Below, piece by piece: positions 24,176-31,998 of a stretch of 43,243 nucleotides of DNA (position 1 is the first letter of the stretch; the number at the start of each line of letters is the position of its first letter). The notes beneath the pieces are model-generated. The model had not been told where the DNA came from. It worked only from the letters and a program-made list of their open reading frames with translations, and did no database searches. The translations under genes and the position numbers were made by a program. Origin of the DNA: RGIG7332 sp045589235 (GTDB taxonomy: Bacteria > Bacillota > Clostridia > Oscillospirales > JAAYXM01); the NCBI GenBank assembly GCA_045589235.1, contig JAZNOR010000093.1, forward strand, positions 1-43,243, in the 5' to 3' direction.

Positions 24176-25018
24176 ATGATTGTTAATTACGATATTTCAA
24201 AAATTTCCCGCGCTTTAGATGATTTTTACAGCGCAACGGGAATAAATATGGACCTTTTCCGTGTGGATTTTTCGCGCGTTGCAGAGCGTAGTCATTCTAA
24301 AAACAATCGCTACTGTAGCGAAATTCAGAATACTTCACAGGGTGCAGAGTCGTGTTGCCGTGCTGATATTTCATTGCTTGAAAAGTGTCGCGATACAAGA
24401 TGTGTGCAAATGCATACATGCCATGCAGGACTTATCGACATTGCCGTTCCGATTTTATATAACAACGAAATTATCGGATATATTATTTTCGGTCAGATGA
24501 AAACAAGTCGTGATTTTACTCCTGTTTTTGATTACATAAATTCTCTCGGACTTGATTTAGTAAAAATGGAGACTTATTTTAACGAAATTCCTCTTTTTGA
24601 CTCCGATAAAATTGATAGTATTTCAAGTATTGCAACTATGCTTGTCAAGTATATTCTACTTGAAAATATGTTAAAACCGTATTATGATGACAACGTGCAA
24701 ACGGCAATTTCTTTTATTTCCGAAAACTTAAGCGAAGATATTTCCATATACACACTTTCCAAAAGCACAGGCATTTCAAAAAGCGTTTTGTATCGCAGAT
24801 TTCGCGCAAATTTTGACTGCACTGTCAGCGAATACATAAATTCTCTTCGCATTGAAAGAGCGTGTGACTTGTTGCTGAAAAGTGATATGACAATTGAAGA
24901 AATTTCGCAATCGCTAGGTTTTGTGAGTGCTTCTTATTTCTGCAAAGTGTTCAAAAAATCGAAAAACATCTCGCCTCTCAAGTACAAAAAAGCTTATGCA
25001 AGTGAAAATTCATTGTAA
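24176..25018 (+). CDS. AraC-family regulator with PocR-type sensory domain
   Basis: 280-aa transcription factor. N-terminal PocR domain (residues about 5-165) with the conserved Cys cluster GAESCCRADISLLEKC..CVQMHTCHAGLIDIAVPI and GYIIFGQM; C-terminal AraC HTH (about 180-275) with ISIYTLSKSTGISKSVLYRRF and IEEISQSLGFVSASYFCKVFKK. PocR domains sense small metabolites; in Salmonella PocR responds to 1,2-propanediol. Divergent from the YesU-DegT-hydrolase-glycosyltransferase cluster, which it probably controls (inference). ATG 24176 has only a weak GGTGA upstream. Confidence 0.92.
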   Translation: MIVNYDISKISRALDDFYSATGINMDLFRVDFSRVAERSHSKNNRYCSEIQNTSQGAESCCRADISLLEKCRDTRCVQMHTCHAGLIDIAVPILYNNEIIGYIIFGQMKTSRDFTPVFDYINSLGLDLVKMETYFNEIPLFDSDKIDSISSIATMLVKYILLENMLKPYYDDNVQTAISFISENLSEDISIYTLSKSTGISKSVLYRRFRANFDCTVSEYINSLRIERACDLLLKSDMTIEEISQSLGFVSASYFCKVFKKSKNISPLKYKKAYASENSL

Positions 25019-25025
25019 AAAAACA

Positions 25026-25054
25026 TTGACAAAACAACTTTCGTGTGTTAAAAT
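25026..25054 (+). promoter_or_regulatory. Promoter of the first T-box operon
   Basis: TTGACA (25026-25031), 17-nt spacer, TAAAAT (25049-25054). Confidence 0.8.
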
Positions 25055-25060
25055 GTTTAA

Positions 25061-25337
25061 CACATAAAACGCAGTGATGCGGAATAGTATGCAATTTTCT
25101 TTTTTCTTAAGAGAGATGCCGGTAGGTGCAAGGCATTGAGAAAAGCTTGCAGAACTCACCGCGGAGCGGCTGCCGTGAACTTGTAATTGTAGGGGCAGAC
25201 GGGTACTCCCGTAACAGAGTCAAGATGTGTTGGCATCTAAGGGCATCCGTTTTGGATGAAAAAGAGTGGTACCGCGGAAAGTTAGATTTTAACGTTTTCG
25301 TCTCTTTGAATTAGCAATGAGACGGGAGCGTTTTTTT
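25061..25337 (+). ncRNA. T-box leader, leucine specifier (CTC)
   Basis: Stem I: lower stem GCGG/CCGC (25079-25082, 25159-25162), internal loop AATAGTA opposite GAACTCA, upper stem TGCAA/TTGCA, then conserved AGAGAG and the distal GGTAGGTGCAAGGC. The canonical AGTA/GAA loop places the specifier at 25155-25157: CTC, leucine, followed by the usual A. The T-box core AGTGGTACCGCGG is at 25266-25277, which base-pairs with uncharged tRNA NCCA. The competing terminator pairs 25293-25304 with 25319-25330 and ends in TTTTTTT. High uncharged tRNA-Leu should permit transcription of the downstream genes. It fills the 367-nt stretch without a protein gene. Confidence 0.93.
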
Positions 25338-25385
25338 GTTGCTAAAGCCCGTTTTAAACACATAATTTGAAAGGAGTTTTTCAAA

Positions 25386-26774
25386 ATGAAAAAAATCGGT
25401 ATTGCAGATATTACGCTTAAAAAGCTCGCGCTTGATCGCGAGGTTAATCTCCTATTCCGTGAAAAAACAGCTATTGCAGCAAGTGCAGATTCGCTCGGAT
25501 GCGACACCGTTGAGCTTGCTCCGGTAAAGAGTGCGCGCGAGGATTCAATTATTTATAAAACAATTGCTCAGAATATTCAGAATGCATCGCTTGCAATCCC
25601 GGTAGGTTTTACCGAAGAAGATGTTGCAACGGCTTGGGAATGCATCAAGGATGCAAAGAATCCGCGCCTTCAGATCGAACTTCCCACATCTACCGTTCAG
25701 ATGGAATATACCTATCATATAAAGGCTGAAAAAATGCTTGCTAAAATTGCAGCTCTCGTCGCTTGCGCCAAAAAGCTTTGTAGCGATGTTGAATTTTCGG
25801 CTCTTGATGCAACCCGCGCAGATGAAGATTTTCTCATCTCAGCAGTTAAAGAAGCTGCCGGCAACGGTGCAAGTATGATTACACTCTGCGACGATGCAGG
25901 AACTTCACTTCCTGAAGATGTTGCAGCACTTGTAACTAAAGTTAAAGATTCAGTTTCTGTTCCTGTTTATCTGTGCCCGAGTGACCGCGTTAATATGGCT
26001 AACGCTACTGCAATTGCCGCAATCCGAGCAGGAGCTGACGGTATTAAATGCGCAATGGCAGGCAAAAACGCTCTCCTTACAGGTGAGTTCTCTGATGCAG
26101 TTTCAACATATTCCGCAGCACTTCAGGTTGAGGTAAATCTCAATAACACCAAAGTTCACGCAAGCATTTCCGATATGCTTGATAATATCTCGCACGATTC
26201 AAGTGACAATGAAAGTGAGATAAATGATAAGAAAAAAATTATTTTGGATTCCGATTGCACAATAGCCGAGGTTTCTCAGGCTTCAAAGGTTTTAGGTTAT
26301 GAGCTTTCAGATTCTGATTGTGGCGATGTTCACAAGGCTCTCATTCAGGTTTGCGAGAAAAAAGGCGCTGTCGGCGCAAAAGAGCTTGAAGCTCTCATCG
26401 CAAGTTATGCTATGCAGGCTCCGTCTACCTATCATCTTGAAAATTACACAACCACCTGTTCCGACCTCGTAAGCTCAATGTCGCAGGTTACTCTTCGCGT
26501 AGGAAGTGAAATTATAAGCGGTGTGAGCACGGGTGATGGCCCAATCGACTCTGTTTTTCTTGCAATTGAGCAGTGTATCGGCCATCATTATGAGCTTGAC
26601 GACTTCCAGGTTCAGGCGGTAACTGAGGGTAAAGAGGCTCTCGGCTCTGCTCTCGTTAAGCTTCGCAACAATGGAAAGCTTTATTCCGGAAACGGCCTTT
26701 CAACCGATATTATTGCCGCAAGTATTCGTGCATATATAAATGCACTCAACAAGATTGTTTTCGAGGAGAAATAA
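25386..26774 (+). CDS. LeuA-like protein with degenerate catalytic barrel and intact leucine-regulatory domain
   Basis: 462 aa. Residues 1-260 resemble the HMGL/isopropylmalate-synthase barrel (REKTAIAASADSLGCDTVEL, VEFSALDATRADEDFL, CDDAGTSLPEDVAAL), and residues about 345-460 form the LeuA allosteric/dimerisation domain (TLRVGSEIISGVSTGDGPIDS, FQVQAVTEGKEALGSALVKL). Key residues are missing: the N-terminal DTTLRDGEQ becomes ADITLKKLALD, and the metal-binding HxHND becomes LCPSDRVNMAN near residue 200. So it probably cannot carry out a standard Claisen condensation and may be a leucine sensor or partner protein (inference). ATG follows AAAGGAG. Leucine T-box control fits a leucine-related role. 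It is 1 nt from the next gene. Confidence 0.8.
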   Translation: MKKIGIADITLKKLALDREVNLLFREKTAIAASADSLGCDTVELAPVKSAREDSIIYKTIAQNIQNASLAIPVGFTEEDVATAWECIKDAKNPRLQIELPTSTVQMEYTYHIKAEKMLAKIAALVACAKKLCSDVEFSALDATRADEDFLISAVKEAAGNGASMITLCDDAGTSLPEDVAALVTKVKDSVSVPVYLCPSDRVNMANATAIAAIRAGADGIKCAMAGKNALLTGEFSDAVSTYSAALQVEVNLNNTKVHASISDMLDNISHDSSDNESEINDKKKIILDSDCTIAEVSQASKVLGYELSDSDCGDVHKALIQVCEKKGAVGAKELEALIASYAMQAPSTYHLENYTTTCSDLVSSMSQVTLRVGSEIISGVSTGDGPIDSVFLAIEQCIGHHYELDDFQVQAVTEGKEALGSALVKLRNNGKLYSGNGLSTDIIAASIRAYINALNKIVFEEK

Positions 26775-26775
26775 T

Positions 26776-29235
26776 ATGAAAATTGCATTTTCAACTAAAA
26801 ATATCACTCATAATTCTTTTCTCGACATCTGCCGCATGGCTTACGATTACGGCTTTAACGGCTTTGAGATTTTTGACGCAATTGACGAGCGTACTTGTCA
26901 TTACGACAGTGTTCTGCGTCCTGACCGTTCATCGGATGCTACAAGGAAGCTGATAAACCGCAACCTGACTGTTGCTGCGCTTTCCTATCCGCACCCGATC
27001 GAAAGTGAAGCCGCAACTGCAGATGCTATTTTAAAATATGTTGATATGGCAGCGACTGCAAATGTGCCGAGCGTTATTTTTCGTGTTGAGGAAAAACCGT
27101 CTTATGATGTTTTAAAAGAAAAGCTTTCCACAGCTATTGAACGCGCTGAAAATACCGGTGTTGAAATTTTATTTGAAACAATCGGTTATCTCTCAAACAC
27201 CGAAAATGTTATTGATATAATTAACTTTTTTTCTTCAGCAGTAATCGGTGCATCTTGGAATGTTCGCGGAACATTTTTTGGTGCTGGCGAAACAGCTGAC
27301 GATACAATTCGCAATTTGGGCGCATATATTAAATATGTGCGCTTAGGCGATATAAGCGACGGAAAAGCTGTTTTAATCGGTGAGGGAACACTTCCAGTCG
27401 AAACCATTGTTAATGCGCTTTCCTCGCTTAATTTTGACGGATTTATATGCGCTGCATGGAACGATGAAATCAATGATGCAGACATCGTTTTAACTCACTT
27501 TGCAAACTATGTTTCTTCAATCGGCAAGAAAAAGTCCGATAGTGAGTGCTTACAGTATAACCGAGCAAAAACGGGTACCTTCGTTTGGGAAAAATACAAG
27601 GTTATTGATGCAACATTCTCGGATGTGCTCGATAAAATGGTGGAAACCTACCCTAACCAATATGCGTTTAAATATCCAACACTTGATTACACCAGAACGT
27701 ATGAAGAGTTCCGCCGCGATGTGGATGAATGTGCAGCAGCACTCATTTCTCTCGGCGTAAAAGCCGGTGACCACGTTGCCGTTTGGGCGACCAATGTTCC
27801 CGAATGGTTTATCACCTTCTGGGCAACAACAAAAATCGGTGCTGTTTTGGTAACGGTAAACACAGCTTATAAAATCCACGAAATTGAATATCTTTTAAAG
27901 CAGTCTGATACTCATACTCTTGTTATGATTGAGTACTGCAAAGATATAAATTACAAAGAAATCATTCAGGAGCTCTGCCCTGAGCTCGAAAACTTAGAAC
28001 CCGGAAGCCCTCTTTATTCCAAAAAGCTTCCCTTCTTGCGCAATGTAGTAACTGCTGGATTTTCCATGCCAGGTTGCCTTACCTGGGAGGAAATGCTTTC
28101 TCGTTCAAAGCAGATTCCGCATGAGGAAGTGCGCCGTCGCGCATCACTCGTTTCGCCGGATGATGTATGCAATATGCAGTACACATCGGGCACAACGGGC
28201 TTCCCGAAGGGCGTTATGCTCACACACCGCAACATTGTAAATAACGGTAAAACAATCGGCGACAGAATGGATTTATCCACCGCTGACCGTATGATGATTC
28301 AGGTTCCGATGTTCCACTGCTTCGGAATGGTGCTCTCCATGACATCAATGATGACACACGGCGGCACACTTTGCCCGATTCCGTACTTTTCGCCGAAGTC
28401 GTCGCTTGCCTGTGTTAACGATGAACACATAACCTGCTTTAACGGTGTTCCAACAATGTTTATCGCTATGTTTAACCACCCCGATTTTGCAAAGACTGAT
28501 TTCTCTTATATGCGAACCGGAATTATGGCAGGTGCTAACTGCCCTGCTGACCTTATGCGCCGTGCATCGGTTGAAATGAATATGCGCGAAATCATCTCTG
28601 TTTACGGTCAGACCGAAGCTTCTCCCGGTTGTACCATGGGCGAAGTTAACGAAGATTTAGACCATCGTGTTGAAACAGTCGGAAGCGCATTCCCCGGTGT
28701 TGAATGCAAGATTATCGACCCTGAAACGGGCGACGAATTACCCGACGGTGAAAGTGGCGAATTCGTTGCACGCGGCTTTAACATTATGAAAGGCTATTAC
28801 AAAATGCCTGAGGCTACCGCGCAGGCAATTGATGCCGATGGCTGGCTCCATTCAGGAGATATTTGCTGCCGCACTCCCGACGGTTATTATAAGGTTACAG
28901 GCCGACTCAAGGATATGATTATCCGTGGCGGCGAAAACCTTTATCCGCGTGAAATTGAAGAATTTTACCTCACAAACCCAAAGGTTCGCGATGTTCAGGT
29001 TGTCGGCGTTCCAGACGAAAAATATGGTGAAGAATGCTGCGCATGGATTATTCTCCACAAGGGTGAAACATCCGACGAAAATGAAATGCGCGAGTTTGGT
29101 AATGCATCAATTGCACGTCATAAAGTTCCGAAGTACTTCCTTTTCGTTAACGAATTCCCAATGAATGCTGCAGGTAAAATCTTGAAATATAAGATGCGTG
29201 ACGAGTCTGTTGAGCTTTTAGGACTGAGCAAATAA
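26776..29235 (+). CDS. Fusion: xylose-isomerase-like TIM barrel plus acyl-CoA synthetase
   Basis: 819 aa. Residues 1-270 are an AP-endonuclease-2/xylose-isomerase-like barrel (FLDICRMAYDYGFNGFEIFD, EILFETIGYLSNTENV, IGEGTLPVETIVNALSSLNFDGFI). Usual metal ligands look changed: the W-D-x-x-H strand is SWNVRG, the VHxKD strand is VRLGD and the final Glu is lost (CAAWND). Residues 280-819 are a complete ANL acyl-CoA synthetase: phosphate loop YTSGTTGFPKGV (about 468), VYGQTEASPG, GWLHSGD, TGRLKDMIIRGGENLYPREIE and the adenylation Lys in NAAGKILKYK. It activates a carboxylic acid as acyl-AMP, then acyl-CoA. The ATG at 26776 (GAGGAG upstream) starts 1 nt after the LeuA-like stop, so they are coupled. 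Substrate unknown; FadD-like/medium-chain subgroup. Confidence 0.88.
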   Translation: MKIAFSTKNITHNSFLDICRMAYDYGFNGFEIFDAIDERTCHYDSVLRPDRSSDATRKLINRNLTVAALSYPHPIESEAATADAILKYVDMAATANVPSVIFRVEEKPSYDVLKEKLSTAIERAENTGVEILFETIGYLSNTENVIDIINFFSSAVIGASWNVRGTFFGAGETADDTIRNLGAYIKYVRLGDISDGKAVLIGEGTLPVETIVNALSSLNFDGFICAAWNDEINDADIVLTHFANYVSSIGKKKSDSECLQYNRAKTGTFVWEKYKVIDATFSDVLDKMVETYPNQYAFKYPTLDYTRTYEEFRRDVDECAAALISLGVKAGDHVAVWATNVPEWFITFWATTKIGAVLVTVNTAYKIHEIEYLLKQSDTHTLVMIEYCKDINYKEIIQELCPELENLEPGSPLYSKKLPFLRNVVTAGFSMPGCLTWEEMLSRSKQIPHEEVRRRASLVSPDDVCNMQYTSGTTGFPKGVMLTHRNIVNNGKTIGDRMDLSTADRMMIQVPMFHCFGMVLSMTSMMTHGGTLCPIPYFSPKSSLACVNDEHITCFNGVPTMFIAMFNHPDFAKTDFSYMRTGIMAGANCPADLMRRASVEMNMREIISVYGQTEASPGCTMGEVNEDLDHRVETVGSAFPGVECKIIDPETGDELPDGESGEFVARGFNIMKGYYKMPEATAQAIDADGWLHSGDICCRTPDGYYKVTGRLKDMIIRGGENLYPREIEEFYLTNPKVRDVQVVGVPDEKYGEECCAWIILHKGETSDENEMREFGNASIARHKVPKYFLFVNEFPMNAAGKILKYKMRDESVELLGLSK

Positions 29236-29254
29236 AAATTTTTTCAAAAAAGTA

Positions 29255-29283
29255 TTGACAACGCATTTTTGCAAGAGTATAAT
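29255..29283 (+). promoter_or_regulatory. Consensus promoter of the second T-box operon
   Basis: Perfect TTGACA (29255-29260), 17-nt spacer, perfect TATAAT (29278-29283), just downstream of the first operon's last stop codon. Confidence 0.85.
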
Positions 29284-29289
29284 ACACTT

Positions 29290-29567
29290 AAAATTTGAAT
29301 ATCACAAAACAACTATGACGAAGACAGTCGGATAGTGAATCCTTCAGAGAGTTGGCGGTTGCTGCAAGCCAATGGTGAATCTTTCCAATGACTTATCACT
29401 TCCGAGTTGGAGGACCGAAAGTTTTTCACACGAGTAGACTCCTTCCGTATTGCTGCGTAAAAGCAAGGGCTTGTTAGAGCCTGTTAAGTGGCGGAATTTT
29501 CCGCAATTTGAGTGGTACCGCGAGTTGATTCAACCCGTCTCAAAGAAATCTTTGAGACGGGTTTTTT
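29290..29567 (+). ncRNA. T-box leader (specifier unresolved; Leu or Ile candidates)
   Basis: Conserved pieces: AGAGAG then TTGGC-GGTTGCTGCAA-GCCAA (distal stem I), T-box core AGTGGTACCGCG (29511-29522), and a terminator with 13-bp stem (29533-29545 with 29550-29562, loop AAAT) followed by a T-run. The lower part of stem I is less canonical: CGGATAGTGA pairs with TCACTTCCG with one bulge. Depending on register the specifier could be CTT (29392, Leu), ATC (29395, Ile) or TTG (29407, Leu); ACT (Thr) is possible but not followed by A. The leader fills most of the 384-nt gap between the two synthetase genes. Confidence 0.9.
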
Positions 29568-29619
29568 GTCTTATTCAAATCCGTAAAATTCAAACAGGAT
29601 TAGAAAGGAGCAAAGCAAA

Positions 29620-31899
29620 ATGGATTATAATTTGAAAGAGGTCGCAAGAAGAATTAAAGAGCTGCGCGAAGCAAAAGGGTATTCTCCGGAAGAGCTTGCA
29701 AAGCTTTGTGGCGTATCTCTCGAGGACTACAAGGTTCTGGAAGATGGCGAAACAGACTTTACCTTCACATTTATTTACAAATGCGCAAAGGCTTGCAACG
29801 TTGAGGTTATCGATATTCTCGAAGGCACAAGCTCAACGCTCTCGTCTTTTGACGTTACAAGAAACGGAGACGGTCTTAAGATTATTAAAAAACACGGTGT
29901 TGTTTATAATAACCTTGCCCCTAAATTCAAAGAAAAACTTGCAGAACCATTTTTGGTTAAATTCCCGTATCTCCCCGATGAGCAAATTAAACTTGCATCA
30001 CACAAGGGTCAGGAGTTTGACGTTATCGTAAAGGGTTCGCTCAAGGTTCAGGTAGGAAATCATGTTGATGTTTTAAATGAGGGCGATTCTATCTTCTATA
30101 ACAGTAGCTTGCCACATGGTATGGTTGCTGCAAGCGAAGGTGGTTGCGAGTTTTATGCTGTTGTTTTAAATCCGCAGGACGGGCACTTCAGTGAGGAATT
30201 TACCGAAGCCCCGATTGTTACCGCCAAGAAAAAGGACGATGCAAAAACTGTCGCCGATGATTTTATCACCTCAACATATGATGAAAACGGCGTATTTAAC
30301 GGTATCTCCTTTAAAAATGCAGATAAATTCAACTTCGCATTTGACTGCGTTGATGCAATAGCAGAGAAAACTCCAGACAAACTCGCTATGATGTGGGTCG
30401 GCAACGATAAGTCCGAGCGCAGATTTACATTCAGTGATATGAAAAAGTATTCTGCAAAAACCGCAAATTACTTTGAATCTCTCGGCATCAAGCGTGGCGA
30501 CACGGTTATGCTCGTCTTAAAACGACACTATCAGTTCTGGTTCTGTATGCTCGCGCTTCATAAGATCGGTGCAATCGCAATCCCGGCTACAAATCAGCTC
30601 GTTGAGCACGATTTCACCTACAGATACAAAGCTGCAGGCGTTAAGGCAATTGTTTGCACAAACGATGGCGAAGTTTCCATTGAGGCAGAAAAAGCAGCAC
30701 GCGATTTTCCGGAAATGGTCAAGATTCTAGTTGGCAGCAAAAAAGACGGTTGGAACGACTTTAACGTTGAAATGGAGCGCTTCAGCACTCATTTCGAGCG
30801 CAAGGCAGATTCTCCGTGTGGTGATGAGCCGATGCTTATGCTCTTCACCTCGGGAACTACCGGTTATCCGCGTATTGCGACACACTCATACAAGTACGCA
30901 CTCGGCCATTATCCAACCGCAAAGCATTGGCACAATGTTAACCCGAATGGACTTCACTTCACAATTTCAGACACCGGTTGGGGTAAGGCTCTTTGGGGTA
31001 AGCTCTACGGTCAGTGGCTCTGTGAAGCAGGTGTATTCACCTACGACTTTGACAGATTCCATTCCGATGATATTCTCCCGCTTTTCAAAAAGTACAATAT
31101 CACTACCTTCTGCGCACCCCCAACAATGTATCGTTTCTTCATCAAAGAGGATTTATCAAAGTACGATCTCTCCTCTATTGAGTATGCAACAACCGCAGGC
31201 GAGGCATTAAATCCTGAAGTTTTCAACCAGTTTAAAAAGGCAACCGGCCTTGAAATTATGGAAGGCTTCGGTCAGACAGAGACCACTCTTTCAATTGCAA
31301 ACTTTGTTGGCTCAACACCGAGAATCGGTTCAATGGGTAAGCCGAGCCCACTCTATGATGTTGTCGTTCTTGATCCTGACGGTAATGAGTGCAAAACGGG
31401 CGAAACAGGCGAAATCTGTATCCGCACCAAAGACGGTGCCCCGTGTGGTCTATTTATCGGCTACTATTTAGACGATGAGAAAACCAAAGAGGTATGGCAC
31501 GACGGTTTCTACCACACCGGCGACACAGCAACAATGGATGAAGACGGCTATCTCTGGTATGTCGGTCGTATTGATGATGTTATCAAGTCTTCCGGTTATC
31601 GTATCGGTCCGTTTGAGATTGAAAGCGTTATTATGGAACTTCCGTATGTTTTGGAATGCGCAATCACCCCTGTTCCTGATGAAATCCGCGGTCAGATTGT
31701 AAAGGCTACAATCGTCCTAACAAAGGGTACCGAAGGAACGGATGCACTTAAAAAGGAAATTCAGGAATACGTTAAGACGCATACCGCACCGTATAAGTAT
31801 CCAAGAATCGTTGAGTTTGTTGCCGAGCTCCCGAAGACAATCAGCGGTAAGGTACGCCGTGTCGAAATCCGCAATAACGACCTTAAAAAAAATAGCTAA
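29620..31899 (+). CDS. Fusion: XRE helix-turn-helix, cupin and acyl-CoA synthetase
   Basis: 759 aa. Residues 5-65: XRE HTH (VARRIKELREAKGYSPEELA). Residues about 110-190: cupin_2 domain (SHKGQEFDVIVKGSLKVQVG, LNEGDSIFYNSSLPHGMVA). Residues 225-759: acyl-CoA synthetase of the acetyl/medium-chain type with LFTSGTTGYPRI (about 409), GFGQTETT, YHTGDTATMDEDGYLWYVG, SGYRIGPFEIES and adenylation Lys in TISGKVRRVE (about 742). Domains 1-2 resemble stand-alone XRE-cupin regulators, so the enzyme may also bind DNA or sense its ligand (inference). The start follows AAAGGAG with 9-nt spacing. Monocistronic, T-box-controlled and ended by a strong terminator. Substrate unknown. Confidence 0.9.
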   Translation: MDYNLKEVARRIKELREAKGYSPEELAKLCGVSLEDYKVLEDGETDFTFTFIYKCAKACNVEVIDILEGTSSTLSSFDVTRNGDGLKIIKKHGVVYNNLAPKFKEKLAEPFLVKFPYLPDEQIKLASHKGQEFDVIVKGSLKVQVGNHVDVLNEGDSIFYNSSLPHGMVAASEGGCEFYAVVLNPQDGHFSEEFTEAPIVTAKKKDDAKTVADDFITSTYDENGVFNGISFKNADKFNFAFDCVDAIAEKTPDKLAMMWVGNDKSERRFTFSDMKKYSAKTANYFESLGIKRGDTVMLVLKRHYQFWFCMLALHKIGAIAIPATNQLVEHDFTYRYKAAGVKAIVCTNDGEVSIEAEKAARDFPEMVKILVGSKKDGWNDFNVEMERFSTHFERKADSPCGDEPMLMLFTSGTTGYPRIATHSYKYALGHYPTAKHWHNVNPNGLHFTISDTGWGKALWGKLYGQWLCEAGVFTYDFDRFHSDDILPLFKKYNITTFCAPPTMYRFFIKEDLSKYDLSSIEYATTAGEALNPEVFNQFKKATGLEIMEGFGQTETTLSIANFVGSTPRIGSMGKPSPLYDVVVLDPDGNECKTGETGEICIRTKDGAPCGLFIGYYLDDEKTKEVWHDGFYHTGDTATMDEDGYLWYVGRIDDVIKSSGYRIGPFEIESVIMELPYVLECAITPVPDEIRGQIVKATIVLTKGTEGTDALKKEIQEYVKTHTAPYKYPRIVEFVAELPKTISGKVRRVEIRNNDLKKNS

Positions 31900-31908
31900 A
31901 CAGCAGCT

Positions 31909-31938
31909 AAAAGCCCTGAAGTAACTTCAGGGCTTTTT
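31909..31938 (+). terminator. Terminator of the XRE-cupin-synthetase gene
   Basis: 13-bp stem AAAAGCCCTGAAG/CTTCAGGGCTTTT (31909-31921, 31925-31937), loop TAA, followed by TT. Confidence 0.88.
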
Positions 31939-31957
31939 TGTGTTGTGTAACGTCACA

Positions 31958-31992
31958 AAAGCTCCAACAACTAATTAAGTTGTCGGAGCTTT
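31958..31992 (-). terminator. Terminator of the small membrane protein gene
   Basis: 15-bp stem with arms at about 31958-31972 and 31978-31992. The only non-Watson-Crick position is a G-U wobble when read on the minus strand but an A-C mismatch on the plus strand, so it belongs to the minus-strand gene at 31999. Confidence 0.75.
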
Positions 31993-31998
31993 ATTATT

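Noticed and set aside
25126..25314. 62-codon frame upstream of the LeuA-like gene, a possible leader peptide
   Set aside because: Lies within the T-box stem and antiterminator region; no Shine-Dalgarno, and the RNA structure explains the sequence.
25386..26774. Calling the first T-box gene a functional 2-isopropylmalate synthase
   Set aside because: The RD and HxHND metal-binding motifs needed for catalysis are absent from the translated sequence.
29450..29635. 61-codon frame upstream of the XRE-cupin-synthetase
   Set aside because: Covers the second T-box core and terminator; coding is not needed to explain it.
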